From Deltaproteobacteria bacterium (GTDB taxonomy: Bacteria; Desulfobacterota; GWC2-55-46): DNA of 64,000 nt. Positions 1 to 8,398 of this stretch are shown here, one piece after another; position 1 is the stretch's first letter, and each line of letters starts with the position of its first letter. The position numbers and the translations under genes are program-made. The notes beneath the pieces are model-generated. The model ran no database searches, was not told where the DNA came from, and saw nothing but the letters and a program-made list of their open reading frames with translations. The stretch covers positions 62,001-126,000 of the forward strand of contig JACOUO010000007.1 of assembly GCA_016177845.1 (NCBI GenBank), read 5' to 3'.

Positions 1-296
1 TTGTTTCCCTTTGTAAGTATGTGCTCGATAAACCCGCCTGTGTCCACCTTTACATTGTATCTGTGGCAGGTCTCTATGATTTCTTTTACTGCTTTTGAAG
101 GCATGAGGCTGAAAGAGCCGCCCGCGAACTTAAGTATGTCTATATGCTCGCCCATAGTCTCAAGCACATCCTCAAGATATCGTCTGCCCATAGGCGTATA
201 ATACGGGCCCCTTATTTCTGTAAGTCCGATACCGCGCGGTTTTTTATCTCTTTTATTCAGCTCAAGAAAAGAAAAGGCCCTGTCATTGTCAGGCAT
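1..296 (-). CDS. Phosphosulfolactate synthase (ComA) family protein, N-terminal part
   Basis: An ATG at 296 on the minus strand opens 98 codons that run off the window edge without a stop. It is preceded by a good AAGGAG ribosome site. The protein starts MPDNDRAFSFLEL and carries the family signatures RGIGLTEIRGPYYTP (residues 21-35), DILKFAGGSFSLMP (53-66) and DTGGFIE (85-91). In archaea ComA joins phosphoenolpyruvate and sulfite to phosphosulfolactate, the first step to coenzyme M. Bacterial homologues make sulfolactate or have unknown roles, so the substrate here is not certain. It lies 56 bases downstream of archease on the same strand and is probably the third gene of that operon. The C-terminal half is missing from the window. 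Confidence 0.85.
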   Translation of the reverse strand, partial: MPDNDRAFSFLELNKRDKKPRGIGLTEIRGPYYTPMGRRYLEDVLETMGEHIDILKFAGGSFSLMPSKAVKEIIETCHRYNVKVDTGGFIEHILTKGN

Positions 297-352
297 GGTC
301 AGGCTCCTTTTACCGTATCTCCACAATCGCCTCTTCGGGCTTAACCCTCTTT

Positions 353-784
353 TCAAATATCGAGTATCATGGTCGCCTTCCAGCCGCTATCTGTGTGGTG
401 CAGGCTGAACATATGCAGTGTTACCGCCTTTACATCCGCGCTTAAGGGGTGTTTTTCAGGGTTGAGCACTTCTCCGTAAGCATTTGCACTGAGCATATAT
501 TCAGAATCTGTCTGATTTATCTTTACGGAACTGACACGCAACAGGAGTTTTTTAGCGTCTTTATAATAGATAAGTTCATTTATGAAATTATAAAGGAGCA
601 TATCAAGGGCAGGGTTTGAAACCTCAAAAGATAACTCTTGTTCCTTTTCGATGGTCTCTATATCATCCACCATGACATTCATGGCAGCGTCAGCCGCTGA
701 GATAAAAAGCTCTTCAAGGCTTGAGCCCCATGCCTCAAATGCAACATCTGCGGTAGCGACTTCCTCAAGATATTTATATGGCAT
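353..784 (-). CDS. Archease, activator of the RNA ligase RtcB
   Basis: The protein has 143 residues, the usual archease length. It begins MPYKYLEEVATADVAFEAWG and ends GWKATMILDI, both typical of the family; the acidic metal-binding residues at the N-terminus (TADVAFEAWG) and the C-terminal Asp are present. Archease speeds multiple turnover of RtcB by helping the guanylylation step and can widen its nucleotide use. The gene starts 6 bases after the rtcB stop, so the two are almost certainly one transcript, which supports the functional pairing. The reading frame is intact and I see no alternative start. Confidence 0.93.
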   Translation of the reverse strand: MPYKYLEEVATADVAFEAWGSSLEELFISAADAAMNVMVDDIETIEKEQELSFEVSNPALDMLLYNFINELIYYKDAKKLLLRVSSVKINQTDSEYMLSANAYGEVLNPEKHPLSADVKAVTLHMFSLHHTDSGWKATMILDI

Positions 785-790
785 CCCTGT

Positions 791-2248
791 TTATCCTTTT
801 ATGTTTCCGATAGGCAGGAGCCTTACGACCCTTTTGCTCAGCCCCGCCTCTTCGGTCGCCTCTACGACAGAGTCTATATCTTTATAGGCGGCACCCGCCT
901 CTTCGGCAAGCCCTCCCCATGTGACAGTACGAACATAGATGCCCCTGTGCTCCATATCGGCAAGGAGCTTCTGCCCCCTGTACATCCTCTTTGCGTGATG
1001 GCGGCTCATTGTCCTGCCGCTTCCGTGGGCTGTTGTGAAGAATGCCTCAGCCCCTGTTTTAAGGCCTGCCATGAGGTATGAGCCGGTCTCCATGCTTCCG
1101 CCGATGATAACAGGCTGTCCGGCATCTTTATATCTTTGGGGTATATCGGGGCTTCCCGGGGCAAAGGCGCGGGTCGCGCCCTTTCTGTGCACAAGGACAT
1201 CCCTTTCAACCCCGTCTATAAGGTGCTTCTCTATCTTTGCGGTATTGTGCGTCACATCATAGACCATATCCATGCCAAGGTCTTCGGGGGACCTTTTGAA
1301 TACAGTTGAGAATACTTCTCTGATGCGGTGCAGTATGACCTGTCTGTTGGCAAAGGCCATGTTTGCGGCGCACTTCATCGCCTTGAAGTAGTCCTGCCCT
1401 TCGCTTGATTGAAAAGGAGCGCAGGCAAGCTCCCTGTCCAGTACCTTTATGCCGTACTTTCTTTCCATGACATTAAGAAATACCTGTAGGTAATCCGTTG
1501 CTATCTGGTGCCCGAAGCCGCGGCTTCCGCAGTGGAACATTATGGCAACCTGATTGGGTATCGTGATGCCGTAGGCGCGGGCGATTCTCTCATCAAATAT
1601 ATTTTCAGGCTTTGCCACCTGTATCTCGCAGTAATGGTTTCCGCTGCCGAGGGTGCCTACCTGGTCAAACCCTCTTTCAATTGCCTTCTGGCTTACTTTT
1701 GAAGCGTCGGCCCCTTCAAAGCAGCCGCCCTCCTCTGTAACTTCCAGATCATCTTTCCACGCAAGCCCTTTTTTAAGGCACCATTTTGCGCCCTGCTCAG
1801 CCAAATCCCTGAACTCGCTCTGTGATAATTTAATAAATCCGGTGCTTCCTACACCGGAAGGCACTTTGTAGAACAGGGCGTCTACCAGTTCTCTTAGCCT
1901 TGGCTTGACTTCATCATAAGTAAGATTGGTGGTAAGGAGCCTCATGCCGCAGTTTATGTCAAAGCCGATTCCTCCCGGTGATATGACGCCTTTTTTGACA
2001 TCCATCCCCGCTACCCCGCCGATGGGGAACCCGTAGCCCCAGTGCCCGTCAGGCATGCAATAGGCATATTTTAATATTCCGGGCAGGCAAGCAACATTTG
2101 TGACCTGTTCGAATACCCCGGGGTCCATCTCGTTTATTAGTTTTTCTGAGGCATATATGCGGGCAGGTACAAGCATGCCCGGCTTATAGGTAATGGGGAG
2201 TTCCCATATGTTATTCGAGATCTTTTTTAACTGCGGAGGTACAGGCAT
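791..2248 (-). CDS. rtcB: RNA-splicing / repair ligase RtcB
   Basis: This 485-residue protein is a GTP- and Mn-dependent ligase that joins a 2',3'-cyclic phosphate or 3'-phosphate RNA end to a 5'-OH end. Family motifs are all visible in order: DGHWGYGFPIGGVAG, GGIGFDINCGMRLL (metal-binding Asp and Cys), GTLGSGNHYCEIQ, FHCGSRGFGHQ, DVTHNTAKIE, and near the C-terminus TAHGSGRTMSR, where the His at about residue 408 is the expected guanylylation site. It is followed closely by archease and a ComA-family gene. No RtcR-type regulator is next to it, so the gene may be constitutive or controlled from elsewhere. The start at 2248 is the first Met of a conserved N-terminus. Confidence 0.96.
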   Translation of the reverse strand: MPVPPQLKKISNNIWELPITYKPGMLVPARIYASEKLINEMDPGVFEQVTNVACLPGILKYAYCMPDGHWGYGFPIGGVAGMDVKKGVISPGGIGFDINCGMRLLTTNLTYDEVKPRLRELVDALFYKVPSGVGSTGFIKLSQSEFRDLAEQGAKWCLKKGLAWKDDLEVTEEGGCFEGADASKVSQKAIERGFDQVGTLGSGNHYCEIQVAKPENIFDERIARAYGITIPNQVAIMFHCGSRGFGHQIATDYLQVFLNVMERKYGIKVLDRELACAPFQSSEGQDYFKAMKCAANMAFANRQVILHRIREVFSTVFKRSPEDLGMDMVYDVTHNTAKIEKHLIDGVERDVLVHRKGATRAFAPGSPDIPQRYKDAGQPVIIGGSMETGSYLMAGLKTGAEAFFTTAHGSGRTMSRHHAKRMYRGQKLLADMEHRGIYVRTVTWGGLAEEAGAAYKDIDSVVEATEEAGLSKRVVRLLPIGNIKG

Positions 2249-2520
2249 AAAGTTCCTTTTTTGAGTGTATAGGGCTGTCCGGTTCTAAAGTTTACTTTAA
2301 CACAAAAAAAAGAATGAGGCTTGATAGGCCGTTAAAGTTCCCGCAGCCTCGGCCCGCTCGCCCTTTCTCTCTTAGCGGTCATTTCGCCACCGGCGGCCTT
2401 CGGGTTTAAAAACAAAAAGTTCTAAATGTTATAATTTGGAAAAAGTTTGGAATTGTTATTTAAATCAGTATCTTTTGGGTTGGGTTTAGTTCTCTTGGTC
2501 TATTGCAATTAATCCGATGG
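2249..2520. other. Divergent intergenic region between rtcB and the histidine kinase
   Basis: No gene is visible here. Going from rtcB outward there is a 6-bp inverted repeat with a 2-base centre (TAAAGT/ACTTTA, 2286-2299), which could be an rtcB operator, then GC-rich sequence at 2330-2400 and AT-rich sequence to 2470. I found no convincing sigma-70 pair for rtcB. Confidence 0.4.
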
Positions 2521-2549
2521 TTGACTTAACGCAAGCTAAAAAGTATAAT
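2521..2549 (+). promoter_or_regulatory. Sigma-70 promoter for the histidine kinase operon
   Basis: TTGACT (2521-2526), a 17-base spacer and a consensus TATAAT (2544-2549) lie 88 bases before the kinase start. Five of six bases match at -35 and six of six at -10, so constitutive or growth-linked transcription of the three signalling genes is likely. Confidence 0.75.
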
Positions 2550-2636
2550 GGCTGACGAAAAATTCAGCTACTCGCATTCTTTCAAAAAGCTTTAAAAAGC
2601 ATCCTTTTCCTAATTTCTTCTTTCCAAGGTTCTTTA

Positions 2637-4325
2637 ATGAAAAAGATCAACTCTGTCCAATTGCCTTTGTTTATCTTTGTTGCGGTTGCCCTGGGCACTG
2701 TTTTTCTCTGGAATTTTGCCGTGGAGCAGGAAAAGTCCCACATAGAGAGGGTAATCCAGCTTAAATCGGATGGAGTAAATGAGGTCATAAGCGACCAGTT
2801 GGAGGCCAGGGCCCAATCTCTCATACGTATGGCAAAGAGGTGGGAGATACAGGGCAGGCCTGCTCAAAAGGCATGGGAAAGCGATGCTTCGCTCTATGTT
2901 TCTCATTATTCAGGCTATCAGGCAATCGAATGGGTTGATCCGACCCTCCATGCAAGATGGGTAGTGCCATTCAAAGGTAATGAATCGGAAGTCAATAAGG
3001 ACCTGGGAGCTGACGAAGGAAGGGCCTCAGCTTTGAAGGCCTCCATGGATAGGAATGAAATACTTTTCTCCCGTCCGTCAAAGCTTGAGAACGGGGAGAA
3101 TGTTATCTTCCTTTCAGTCCCTATTTTCAGGAATAATTTTTTTGAAGGCTACATAGTAGGTAATTTCAGGATAAAAGAGGTTTTGGATTCGTTCCTGAAG
3201 AGGGAGTCAACCGAAGGGTATTCAATAAAGCTATTCAGCGCCAATGACGAGGTCTATGTCAATAAGGCAGATTCATTTGGGGACGCATGGGCGCAGGATT
3301 CTGAAATCGAGCTTTACGGCGCAAGCCTGCGTTTAAGGGTAGAGCCTTCCTATAACACACTTCACGAGATGCAGTCAGGGCTTTCAAACCTGATACTTGC
3401 GGCAGGGCTTACTGTTTCTGTGCTTGTCGCCCTCATGGTCTATTTTGCCCAGAACGCAAGGATAAGGGCAAAGGCGGCGGAAGCCGCAAATACCGAGCTT
3501 GAAAGGGAAGTCAAGGATAGAAAAAGGGCTGAGGCAGAGGCTGAGAGGAATTCAGCAGAGGTCACGGTAAAGAACAGGGAGCTTGAGCAGGAGATATCAG
3601 AGCGAAAAAGGGCTGAAGAGGCTGTTGAGAAGCACGCCTCAGAACTTGAGAGGTCAAACAGGGAGCTGGAACAGTTCGCCTATGTTGCCTCCCACGATTT
3701 GCAGGAGCCGTTAAGGGTCATATCAGGCTATGTGCAGCTGCTCGCCAAGCGTTATAAAGGAAAGCTCGACCCGTCCGCTGACGAGTTCATATCATTTGCC
3801 GTTGACGGCGCAAACAGGATGCAGGTCTTGATAAGCGACCTGCTTGCGTACTCAAGGGTCGGCTCGCAGATAAAGGAATTCAGGGAGACGGATTGCCAGG
3901 AGGTGCTCAGTTCTACCATCTCCAATCTTAAGCCCCTTATTGATGAGACTAATGCTAAGATAACGGCTACGGCGTTACCAAAAGTGATGGCTGATTCTTC
4001 CCAGATGTGCCAGCTGTTCCAGAACCTTATAGGCAATGCCATTAAATATAAGCATGAGGCCAAATATCCCCAGGTGCATATATCTTCCGTAAAGAAGGGC
4101 AGTGAATGGCTGTTTTCTGTCAAGGATAACGGGATAGGGATTGACCCGAAATACTTTGACAGGATATTTGTTATTTTCCAGCGTCTTCACGGCAAGCACG
4201 AATATTCAGGCACAGGCATAGGGCTGTCAATATGCAAAAAGATAGTTGAGAAGCACGGCGGACGCATATGGGTGGAATCTCAGCCCGGCGAGGGCTCGAC
4301 ATTCTGTTTCACAATTCCAATTTGA
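2637..4325 (+). CDS. Membrane sensor histidine kinase with CHASE-type sensor domain
   Basis: This 562-residue protein has a first membrane segment at about 8-27, an extracytoplasmic region 28-250 and a second segment at 251-271. The outer domain resembles CHASE sensors (IEWVDPTLHARWVVP around 97-111, then a region rich in Arg/Ala/Phe with a final GYIVGNF). A coiled coil spans about 275-345. The HisKA H-box ASHDLQEPLR puts the phosphorylated His at 353. The ATPase part has the N-box QNLIGNAIKYKH (462-473), DNGIGI (497-502), GTGIGLS (525-531) and ends at GEGSTFCFTIPI. The kinase core is of the phytochrome-kinase type. It is followed after 11 bases by a single-receiver regulator, the likely partner. 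The ligand of the sensor domain cannot be told from sequence. Confidence 0.9.
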   Translation: MKKINSVQLPLFIFVAVALGTVFLWNFAVEQEKSHIERVIQLKSDGVNEVISDQLEARAQSLIRMAKRWEIQGRPAQKAWESDASLYVSHYSGYQAIEWVDPTLHARWVVPFKGNESEVNKDLGADEGRASALKASMDRNEILFSRPSKLENGENVIFLSVPIFRNNFFEGYIVGNFRIKEVLDSFLKRESTEGYSIKLFSANDEVYVNKADSFGDAWAQDSEIELYGASLRLRVEPSYNTLHEMQSGLSNLILAAGLTVSVLVALMVYFAQNARIRAKAAEAANTELEREVKDRKRAEAEAERNSAEVTVKNRELEQEISERKRAEEAVEKHASELERSNRELEQFAYVASHDLQEPLRVISGYVQLLAKRYKGKLDPSADEFISFAVDGANRMQVLISDLLAYSRVGSQIKEFRETDCQEVLSSTISNLKPLIDETNAKITATALPKVMADSSQMCQLFQNLIGNAIKYKHEAKYPQVHISSVKKGSEWLFSVKDNGIGIDPKYFDRIFVIFQRLHGKHEYSGTGIGLSICKKIVEKHGGRIWVESQPGEGSTFCFTIPI

Positions 4326-4336
4326 AGAGGTGAATG

Positions 4337-4774
4337 ATGTTAAGGAATAACCAGGTAGAGATTTTGATGGTGGAAGATAATCCCGCTGACGTGCGCCTTA
4401 CGGAAGAGGCGTTTAAGGACGCAAAGGTCCTCAATAACATGAGCGTTGTGGGAGATGGAGTTGAGGCAATGGCGTTTTTAAGGCGTGAAGGCAAGTATGC
4501 CAATGCGGCAAAGCCTGACCTGATACTGCTTGACCTTAATCTTCCGAAAAAAGACGGCAGGGAAGTCCTTGCGGAGATCAAGAATGACCCTGAACTGAAA
4601 CGCATTCCCGTTGTTATCCTTACAACCTCTGAAGATGAAAAGGACATACTCAAGGCCTATGACCTGCATGTAAACGCCTATGTCAGAAAGCCGGTTGACC
4701 TTGACCAGTTCATGAAGGTAGTAGAGGCTGTTGAGGATTTCTGGCTTACTGTGGTTAAACTTCCAACAAAGTAG
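4337..4774 (+). CDS. Single-domain response regulator, Rcp1-like
   Basis: The product is about 145 residues, a lone receiver domain of the type that pairs with phytochrome-like kinases. It has the acidic pair in [10 protein letters not shown], the phospho-acceptor Asp in [11 protein letters not shown] (Asp66), the Thr in VILTTSED and the Lys in YVRKPVD. Two ATG codons lie in tandem at 4334 and 4337; the second has better spacing from the ribosome site GAGG (4327-4330), so it is preferred. There is no output domain, so it probably acts by phosphotransfer or protein binding, perhaps to the NtrC-type activator encoded next. Confidence 0.9.
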   Translation: MLRNNQVEILMVEDNPADVRLTEEAFKDAKVLNNMSVVGDGVEAMAFLRREGKYANAAKPDLILLDLNLPKKDGREVLAEIKNDPELKRIPVVILTTSEDEKDILKAYDLHVNAYVRKPVDLDQFMKVVEAVEDFWLTVVKLPTK

Positions 4775-4789
4775 GATTTTTAGCTAAGC

Positions 4790-6199
4790 ATGAATACTGA
4801 GCCTATAAGAATCCTTCTTTTGGAGGATAATCCCGGAGATGCCCGCCTTGTCAGGGAGATGCTCGTTGACGCTGTTGACGAGAAGATATTTCCTTTCGAG
4901 TATGAGCTGGTGCATGCCGAGCGGTTCAGCGCTGCCTCAAGATATCTTCTGAATGAGCGTTTTGACCTCATGCTCACTGACCTTGAGCTGCCTGACAGCT
5001 GGGGGCTGGAGACATTTACGAGGATACATTCTCAGTCTCCCGACCTGCCCGTTGTAGTGCTTACCGGCCTTGCGGATGAAGGCATGGGCATAAAGGCAGT
5101 ACAGGAGGGGGCGCAGGACTATCTTGTCAAAGGGCAGGTTGACAGCTATCTTCTGGTGCGCTCCATTCGCTATGCAGTGGAGAGGCAGAGGACAGGCAAG
5201 CGGGAGGCTGAAAAAGACACTCAAAAGGCGCAGAAGAAGGAACAGTGCCCTTCATTTGAAATGGTTGGGTCGAGCCCGAAGTTTAAAGAGGTAATGGGGC
5301 TTATCTCAACCGTAGCAAAGACCTCAAGGACATCTGTCCTGATACACGGAGAGACAGGCACAGGCAAGGAGCTCATTGCCAATTCAATCCATTATCTGAG
5401 CAACAGGAGAGAGGGCCCGTTCATAAAGCTCAATTGCAGCGCAATTCCCGACAATCTCCTTGAGACAGAGATGTTCGGGTATGAAAAGGGCGCGTTCACT
5501 GATGCCAAGCAGAGTAAAAAAGGGCTTTTTGAGCTTGCTGACGGCGGCACTATCTTCCTTGATGAGATAGGGGATATGGATATAAGGCTTCAGCCAAAGC
5601 TATTGCAGATACTTGAGAACAGGTCATTTCGCAAAGTGGGCGGCATAAAGGATATACAGATAGATGTAAGGGTAGTTGCCGCCACAAATAAAAACCTTGA
5701 GGAAGCAGTGCACGAGAAAAGGTTCCGCGAGGACCTTTACTACAGGCTTAAGGTGATGGTAATAAATCTGCCGACACTTCGTGAGCGACCGGAAGATATC
5801 ATTCCAATCTCAGAGCACTTCATAAAAGAGAACAGCGCGTCTTTTGGCGGACATTCCAAGCGCCTGTCTGTTGATTCAAGGGACATACTCCTTAAATACG
5901 GTTGGCCCGGAAATATCAGGGAGCTTAAAAATACCATTGAGCGGGCATTGATACTGGCTGAAGCAAGCGAAGAGGTAAGGCCCGAGCACTTGCCGTTTGA
6001 GATATTAAACGGCAGCAGGCCAAAACCGCATTCAACGGATTTCTTTACCTCAGGCGACCTTACGCTTGAGGAGATCGAGCAAAAATACATCCTCCATGTG
6101 CTCAATAAAGCCGGCGGCAACAAGACAAGGGCCGCCGAACTTTTGGGCATCTCACGCCTGACACTCAGGGAAAAGCTAAAAAGATCCTCTGTCGGATAG
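4790..6199 (+). CDS. NtrC-type sigma-54-dependent response regulator
   Basis: This 469-residue activator has three domains. The receiver (about 5-130) has LLEDNPGDAR and LTDLELPDS (phospho-acceptor Asp64). The AAA+ domain (about 155-385) has Walker A GETGTGKE (187-194), GAFTDA (234-239), Walker B GGTIFLDEIGD and the arginine-finger region. The C-terminal Fis-type HTH contains NKTRAAELLGISRLTLREKL. The sigma-54-contacting loop is GAFTDA, a known variant of GAFTGA. The gene follows the kinase and Rcp1-like gene with a 15-base gap and probably answers to that kinase. A perfect sigma-54 promoter with upstream direct repeats lies 0.5 kb downstream and is a natural target. Confidence 0.92.
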   Translation: MNTEPIRILLLEDNPGDARLVREMLVDAVDEKIFPFEYELVHAERFSAASRYLLNERFDLMLTDLELPDSWGLETFTRIHSQSPDLPVVVLTGLADEGMGIKAVQEGAQDYLVKGQVDSYLLVRSIRYAVERQRTGKREAEKDTQKAQKKEQCPSFEMVGSSPKFKEVMGLISTVAKTSRTSVLIHGETGTGKELIANSIHYLSNRREGPFIKLNCSAIPDNLLETEMFGYEKGAFTDAKQSKKGLFELADGGTIFLDEIGDMDIRLQPKLLQILENRSFRKVGGIKDIQIDVRVVAATNKNLEEAVHEKRFREDLYYRLKVMVINLPTLRERPEDIIPISEHFIKENSASFGGHSKRLSVDSRDILLKYGWPGNIRELKNTIERALILAEASEEVRPEHLPFEILNGSRPKPHSTDFFTSGDLTLEEIEQKYILHVLNKAGGNKTRAAELLGISRLTLREKLKRSSVG

Positions 6200-6398
6200 T
6201 CTTCTTCTGACCTTTTATTATTCTTAGTAAATATCCGCTTACTTACAGGGTGGCTGTCCCTGCTAAATATAATAGTAAAAAATCGTTGTTTCTAATTTAG
6301 TTTTGCGAGCTGGGCTCGCTCCTCGGGGCATTGGCTCTGTTCGCTCGATTCGTTGCAAGAGATACAGAAGCTTGCTCTTTCGCCCTCCCCTAATCAAG
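6200..6398. other. Gene-free region after the NtrC-type gene
   Basis: No coding region is seen. The stretch holds short stem-loops, CAGGG/CCCTG at 6246-6262 and GCGAGC/GCTCGC at 6305-6319, neither followed by a T-run, so no clear terminator is present for the kinase operon. Confidence 0.4.
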
Positions 6399-6428
6399 CG
6401 TCATTCCCGAATGTCTCTATCGGGAATC
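6399..6428 (+). repeat. Dispersed palindromic repeat, type A
   Basis: A CGTCATTCCCGA half and a TATCGGGAATC half form an imperfect inverted repeat. The same unit occurs inverted at 46812-46843 and in both direct repeats around the GIY-YIG gene near 57 kb. The flanking bases reading TATTAAAGATTTTGG are also shared (inverted) with the 46.8-kb copy. Confidence 0.8.
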
Positions 6429-6478
6429 AAGTATTAAAGATTTTGGATTGCACCCTTCGTTGAGAAATACCAAATGTT

Positions 6479-6508
6479 GTCATTGCGAAACAGAGTGAAG
6501 CAATCTGT
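6479..6508 (+). repeat. Dispersed repeat, type B
   Basis: The sequence GTCATTGCGAAACAGAGTG followed by AAGCAATCTG is shared, with few changes, with copies at 46734-46762 (inverted) and inside both long repeats at 56.9 and 57.4 kb. It is a short intergenic element without coding capacity. Confidence 0.75.
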
Positions 6509-6612
6509 TTTGTATATCCCTTCTCCCAGAAGGAGAGAAGGAGAATGGTTTGTTGTAGGCTTTGTCCACACACTGACTTTTTTGCGACCTCTTGGATATT
6601 CCAATGTCATAA

Positions 6613-6655
6613 AGTGGTAAGAAACTGACCGTTTTCAGTGGTAAGAAATCAACCG
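6613..6655 (+). promoter_or_regulatory. Direct repeats, candidate enhancer site for a sigma-54 activator
   Basis: AGTGGTAAGAAA occurs at 6613-6624 and again at 6637-6648, each followed by a related CTGACCG / TCAACCG, giving two ~18-base units 24 bp apart. They sit roughly 60-100 bases upstream of the sigma-54 promoter at 6716, the usual place for enhancer-binding protein sites. The NtrC-type protein encoded just upstream is the obvious candidate binder (inference). Confidence 0.55.
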
Positions 6656-6715
6656 CCCGTCAAATTAATAACAAGTCCTTTGTCGTAACTGCCTGAATTA
6701 TCAATGTATTGGTCT

Positions 6716-6731
6716 TGGCATACCCTTTGCT
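6716..6731 (+). promoter_or_regulatory. Sigma-54 (RpoN) promoter
   Basis: TGGCATACCCTTTGCT matches the 16-base -24/-12 consensus (TGGCAYR-N4-TTGCW) at every position, with GG and GC at the right spacing. It lies 45 bases before the receiver gene at 6777, in a gene-free region, directly downstream of an NtrC-type gene. Confidence 0.85.
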
Positions 6732-6776
6732 TATTAAGAAGGTATCGTCAAATTATTCGTAACAGGAGGAATTGTT

Positions 6777-7235
6777 ATGGCTGAGCGGATTTCAGGCAAG
6801 ATATTGGTTGTGGATGATGACAAGAACATAAGATTTCTGTGCCTTGAGGTTTTATCCCTTGCCGGCTACCATGTCAAGACTGCCACCAATGGGATAGAGG
6901 CGCTTGAGATGCTCAAGGACTCTGAGTACGACCTTGTTATTACTGACCTGCAAATGCCTTGCCTTGACGGGTTTGGCTTATACAATACAGCGATAAAGAG
7001 AAATCCGCTGATAAAAGACAGCTTCCTTTTCATGACATCAGACCTTTCCCATCACGGTGTGTCTTCCATCCTTGAGGCAGGCAAGAAGTGCTTTCCGAAG
7101 CCTTTCAGGATCAAAGACCTCCTGATAGAGGTTGATATGATGATGATTAATACGCTTGAGATGCTCGATAGAAAAAGAAAATCGGAGATAAGGACCTCGA
7201 TAGAGGCGAACACTTTAGCGGCGGCAAATTTATAA
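6777..7235 (+). CDS. Response regulator receiver protein with short C-terminal tail
   Basis: The product is 152 residues with a strong ribosome site (AGGAGG). The receiver has VVDDDKNIR, the phospho-acceptor Asp57 in VITDLQMP, Thr87 in FMTSD and Lys108 in FPKPF. The tail of about 40 residues ([20 protein letters not shown] onwards) is charged and has no recognisable output domain. It is driven by the sigma-54 promoter 45 bases upstream and is followed after 31 bases by a sigma factor gene, so it may control or sense for that sigma factor, as anti-anti-sigma receivers do elsewhere; that role is inference. Confidence 0.85.
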   Translation: MAERISGKILVVDDDKNIRFLCLEVLSLAGYHVKTATNGIEALEMLKDSEYDLVITDLQMPCLDGFGLYNTAIKRNPLIKDSFLFMTSDLSHHGVSSILEAGKKCFPKPFRIKDLLIEVDMMMINTLEMLDRKRKSEIRTSIEANTLAAANL

Positions 7236-7266
7236 GATATCTTCGCTGAGCATGGGGGAGGACCAG

Positions 7267-8325
7267 ATGGCCAGAAGCAGAAAAGAGAGCGCAAATATAA
7301 TTGAAGGAAAAGCGGAGAATATTATTAATTTTGGATTCGATGGGAACAGGGAACCGAAGTGGCCTTTTCCGTTTCAGGAGGCTGCGGATTATTCAGAAAA
7401 GCCGAGCATAAGGCGTAAAATCTATTCAGATACGGACGGTATGCCGTCAAGGATAAGAGACAGGGCAGCTGCTCAAAAGACAACTGAAAATGCCTCTCCC
7501 GCCGATTCCATTGCATTTTACTTCAACAGCATCAAAAGGTATCCGCTCCTGACCTCAAAGGAGGAAAAGGATGTAGCGGCAAGGGTATCAAAGGGAGACG
7601 GCGAAGCAAGAAAAAAGATGATTGAATCGAACCTGCGCCTTGTCGTAAATATAGCCCGTAAATACCTTGGCAGGGGCCTGTCCATGCAGGACCTCATAGA
7701 AGAGGGCAATATCGGACTTATCAAGGCGGTTGAGCGTTTTAAATCATCAAAGGACTGTAAATTCTCCACATACGCTACATATTGGATAAGGCAGACAATA
7801 GACAGGGCAATAGCAAACCAGGCAAATACCGTAAGGCTTCCCATACACATATCCACTGACCTTGCAAAGGTCTCAAAGGCATCAAAAGAACTGATGATGA
7901 AATTACAGAGGGACCCCGACGCAGCCGAGATATCGGAGAAGACAGGGCTTTCGGGAAGATATGTCAAGAAACTTGATATCATTAGGAAAAAGAGCTATTC
8001 GCTTGATTCGTCACTGCCTGACGAATCAGACCTTTCGCTCATGGATAAGCTTGAGGACACAAGATATCCTGAGCCGATTGAATTCGTGGACTATGCCCGT
8101 AAATCAAATAAGGTCGGCAAATGGCTCAGCTTGCTCGATAAGAATGAAAGGACAGTCATCAGGCTCAGGTATGGATTTAACGGGGACGGCCCTCAGACCC
8201 TCGAAGAGGTAGGAAACTACTTCGGGATTACAAGGGAGAGGGTGCGGCAGATCGAAGCAAGGGTCCTCGGAAAGCTCAGGAATATCATGATGCAGGCAAA
8301 TGTCACAACCTACGATGCTGTTTAA
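7267..8325 (+). CDS. Group 2 sigma-70 family RNA polymerase sigma factor
   Basis: The protein is 352 residues from the ATG at 7267, which has a strong GGGGGAGG ribosome site 5 bases before it; an ATG at 7252 is in frame but overlaps that site. After a ~75-residue variable N-terminus come region 1.2 ([17 protein letters not shown]), region 2 with [15 protein letters not shown] and [14 protein letters not shown], region 3, and region 4 with [21 protein letters not shown] full primary-type region 1.1 and the non-conserved insert are missing, so it is an RpoS/RpoD-like alternative factor rather than the main sigma. Being under sigma-54 control with a receiver protein suggests a regulatory cascade. 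Confidence 0.9.
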   Translation: MARSRKESANIIEGKAENIINFGFDGNREPKWPFPFQEAADYSEKPSIRRKIYSDTDGMPSRIRDRAAAQKTTENASPADSIAFYFNSIKRYPLLTSKEEKDVAARVSKGDGEARKKMIESNLRLVVNIARKYLGRGLSMQDLIEEGNIGLIKAVERFKSSKDCKFSTYATYWIRQTIDRAIANQANTVRLPIHISTDLAKVSKASKELMMKLQRDPDAAEISEKTGLSGRYVKKLDIIRKKSYSLDSSLPDESDLSLMDKLEDTRYPEPIEFVDYARKSNKVGKWLSLLDKNERTVIRLRYGFNGDGPQTLEEVGNYFGITRERVRQIEARVLGKLRNIMMQANVTTYDAV

Positions 8326-8343
8326 AGATACACCCTACACTGA

Positions 8344-8398
8344 CCCGCCCGCACCCTCCTGCGGGCGGGGCTTGCTTTCCCGCCCCATCTCTTTTTTT
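8344..8398 (+). terminator. Probable terminator after the sigma factor gene
   Basis: A perfect 10-bp inverted repeat, CCCGCCCGCA (8344-8353) and TGCGGGCGGG (8360-8369) with a 6-base loop, starts 18 bases after the stop codon. The T-run (8392-8398) is about 22 bases further on, so termination may be imperfect. Confidence 0.5.

Noticed and set aside
791-2248. Plus-strand open frames opposite rtcB
   Set aside because: They are short mirrors of the rtcB frame with no ribosome site or recognisable domain.
4309-4653. Minus-strand frame opposite the Rcp1-like gene
   Set aside because: A shadow of the receiver gene; Ser-rich and without supporting signals.
6613-6655. GTGGTAAGAAA pair as MraZ boxes
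   Set aside because: The spacing is 24 bp, not 10, and it is far from mraZ; an enhancer site fits better.
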